DNA from: Trichostrongylus colubriformis
Lineage: Eukaryota; Nematoda; Chromadorea; Rhabditida; Trichostrongylidae
Assembly: GCA_963978905.1 (NCBI GenBank)
Contig: OZ022257.1
Location: 44,154,203 to 44,218,202, forward strand
Direction of reading: 5' to 3'
Length of the DNA stretch: 64,000 nucleotides
A program made the translations under genes and the position numbers. Shown piece after piece: positions 61,609 through 64,000 of this stretch. The notes beneath the pieces are model-generated. The model ran no database searches and had not been told where the DNA came from. It saw only the letters and a program-made list of their open reading frames with translations. Every line of letters begins with the position of its first letter. Within the stretch, counting starts at the first letter, position 1.

Positions 61609-64000
61609 GGCTCTTACGCGACCAAAGAGTTGAGTTTTGCTTTCAATGCTTCTTGGAAGTCATAAGTTGAAGTTTGCAGATGTTCGTGCACTTTGCCTTC
61701 TGCCTTTTATGCAGCACTTTGCCATTTCAAAATGTCGCCACCTTAGCTATGGAATGTCCTAATTACGCGTGTCTCACCACTGAACGTATGCTCCAGTGTT
61801 TCTAGAAAATTGCCCAGTTGGACGATCCAAAGAAGCTCACTGCTGCTGTCCTCCATGTAAATGAATCAAGCCTGTCTCGAAATTGGTACGGCATTAATTT
61901 AAAGCCATCGAAAAAAGAGCCCACCTTGCGCCCCCCCCCCACCGATCAATTCTAGGCAATAAGTCCCACTTTTTGAAATGTTTTTTGAATGTTCCCCGCC
62001 CTGCGACTGATGTGAGCAGAGGGCATGGCTTGCTGAAGAAATGCAATACACTGTCAGTTAGTTTACCACCTATTTTATGTCTGCTTTACGAACTGTGTAT
62101 TTTCTGTCGACGTGCGGCTTCATTTCTGCTCGCCCTTAGTCTGTCCTGACAGCAACAACAGAGCCATTTAACCGCTCATACAAGTGAAATGCAGAATGGG
62201 TAATATCCTATGAGGACATCATAAAAATGCTGAACAAATTTGTTAAACTGCACATTGTAGCGTAGACTTCACTGAGCAACTGAGCACGTGGAAGCCTCCT
62301 CAATTAATCAGCGTCGCACCATAATCTTACAAAATCAATGTATCATTTTTGACTACGTGATATACTTGACTACGTGATAAGTTCCACCATCCGTATCGTC
62401 ACTCTGCCTTATGAGACACTACATCTGATGGCCATGAATTGCTAAAAATTGCAATCGTTTTCATTCACTCAATTACCCACTCGTTACCCACTCTTTCATC
62501 GGTCCAGTCCAATCGCAATGTTTCTCCGACAACCCGACATATCTGCACGCCATCTCAGTGAGCTGAAACCGAGTGCGACGTCGGTACACCGCACAATGAC
62601 GGCGAAATAGGTATTTGTATAGGTAGGTGGTGTTATCACTACGATAACATGCACTAACAATGATACTCCAACACCCACCAGTTTCTGCTCAGTTAGAGTG
62701 GTTGCTTTGCTCAAGAAGCGATCGGTGTACTTCACTTCAGTTTCGGTCATTCGCCATATAAATCCTTGTGTCCCCCCCCCCCCCTATAACACCAACAATT
62801 GTAAACCTTATGCAGAAGCTGAACGCAAAAGTGCAATATTGTGTTATATTTGCTGTAAACCACTACTTGCCATCCCTTGTCGCTTGCTCTCTTTTTTGAA
62901 GAACTGCATCAACGGCCGTCCTATCCCACGTGACTTCTGTGAGTGTCAATACCTCGATTCAGCGTGAAAAGTATATCATATTCGACGTTCCGTACGTTTG
63001 CCTTCCAATGCCCCTTATCACCCTTATCAGATGTTATCAGCTTCATGACCCTTGTTTTTCTTTCGGTCACTCATTTTGAATGTCATCGTCCTTCCGTGAT
63101 GACAAAAGCCAGGGACTCATCGGTGCTGCGACGAGACGTGGTGCAATTATGGTCCAGCAGCACTTCTACAGATTCAATGAGCGAGACGTAGTTTTCAATT
63201 GAGTGTGCCGTTGCGCTGAAGGAAACGCTTGCGCTGTGACGTTGCTTTCATGTTGGTTTATAAATTCGGAAAGATAGCAGTTGCATATATAATGTTGCAC
63301 CAGCTCTTGCACATGTAATGCTCATCTAAAGCTGTAGCTCAAAGCAATAGCCCCCTTCTCCTTCCAGCAACGCTGTTCTTAAAGTTTTTGACATGTTATG
63401 TAACTTCATAGATCTTATTTGAGGTTTCACACATTTAATGGTGAGTTTATTAATTTACTGTTTGGCGAAAAAATCGTACAAAAGCACAGCTAATGGAAAT
63501 AGCCATATGTGAAAAGCTTTGAACACATATTATATGCCATCACATTTTTTGACAATCATTCTTGAGAAAAGAAGAATAAAACCACATATTTATCCAAGCA
63601 GAGCTCACTGGATAAATTTGAGCAATATGGTATATAATACGATATCTGTGACGCAATTATTAAAATGTGACATGAAAAATTGGCATGCGAAACGAATAAA
63701 ACAGAAGTGAGCTAAATTCTGAAAGTGAGGTTGTAAGCTCTAACAGATTATTATGATCATTGATATGCCGAGCATACTGCAACAATACTTTCCTGAAGTG
63801 AGCGTCCGGACACTAAAACTGGTGAATACGCAACGCCAACTGCCTCGCCGCACGCGCCACGGGTCTTGTTGATCCCGCTGAGAATTAGCTGCCGAACTGA
63901 GGTCGCGTTATTGTCGCGACGTTTACTTTGCTCCTCCTTTTGCACATGTACAAAGGAGGTGCTTGATTCATTCGAAGAGTTCAACCTTGTTGGCACCGTT
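61609..64000. other. No feature recognised
   Basis: 2.4 kb of ordinary sequence with C-runs at about 61931 and 62774. A minus-strand frame at 63757-63996 enters from the window edge and could be an exon, but has no recognisable domain or secure splice site. Confidence 0.4.

Noticed and set aside
62496..62750. Minus-strand frame with a hydrophobic segment as a membrane protein
   Set aside because: No ATG-supported start, splice sites or family resemblance; a chance frame is likely.

Overview
The window looks like genomic DNA from a nematode, most likely a parasitic strongylid (hookworm-like). The evidence is a split, intron-rich ligand-gated ion channel gene with a nematode-style extracellular domain, small introns with GTAAGT donors and TTTCAG-type acceptors, and a dense load of BEL/Pao, Ty3-type, mariner, RTE-like and Penelope-like elements. 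The host assignment is inference. No bacterial-style operons are present. Host-gene content is low and repeat content is very high.

Layout. Bases 1-7655 are a satellite-like tandem array (basic unit 368 bp, with inserted sub-unit duplications and a 1257-bp higher-order repeat). From 7.6 to 28.8 kb lies ordinary AT-leaning DNA. It carries a decayed BEL/Pao gag-protease relic (10.5-12.4 kb), a minus-strand pentameric ligand-gated ion channel gene that I could reassemble exon by exon (13.67-18.60 kb; last transmembrane exons not found), a Penelope-like fragment and an RTE-type endonuclease fragment (19-20.2 kb), several palindromic MITE-like elements, a short Ser/Ala/Lys-rich protein gene (25.2-25.8 kb) and a relic thymidylate synthase exon (26.85 kb). 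At 28.87-32.90 kb a deleted mariner element is split by a Penelope-like element (PLE) with a C-terminal GIY-YIG nuclease, a 12-bp target duplication and a 787-bp inverted copy of its own 3' end.

From 38.74 to 51.56 kb is a Ty3-type LTR retrotransposon. Its first ORF runs Gag, then an envelope-like glycoprotein, then protease. A second, overlapping ORF carries RT-RNase H-integrase and is cut off before the last catalytic residue, exactly where the 3' LTR begins. That 3' LTR is itself split by a 3.9-kb unit encoding a Pro-rich ORF and, in an overlapping frame, a UPF1-like superfamily 1 helicase.

From 52.66 to 61.61 kb is a very AT-rich island between two identical 47-bp direct repeats. It holds a second PLE reverse transcriptase of a different class (GIY-YIG at the N-terminus, minus strand) and, diverging from it, a multi-intron plus-strand gene with a four-times repeated two-exon cassette. 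Arrays of small RNA-like hairpins lie between the two genes and at both ends. This island is the best candidate for an undescribed system: a PLE that travels with, or has captured, a spliced gene. The final 2.4 kb holds nothing I can assign.
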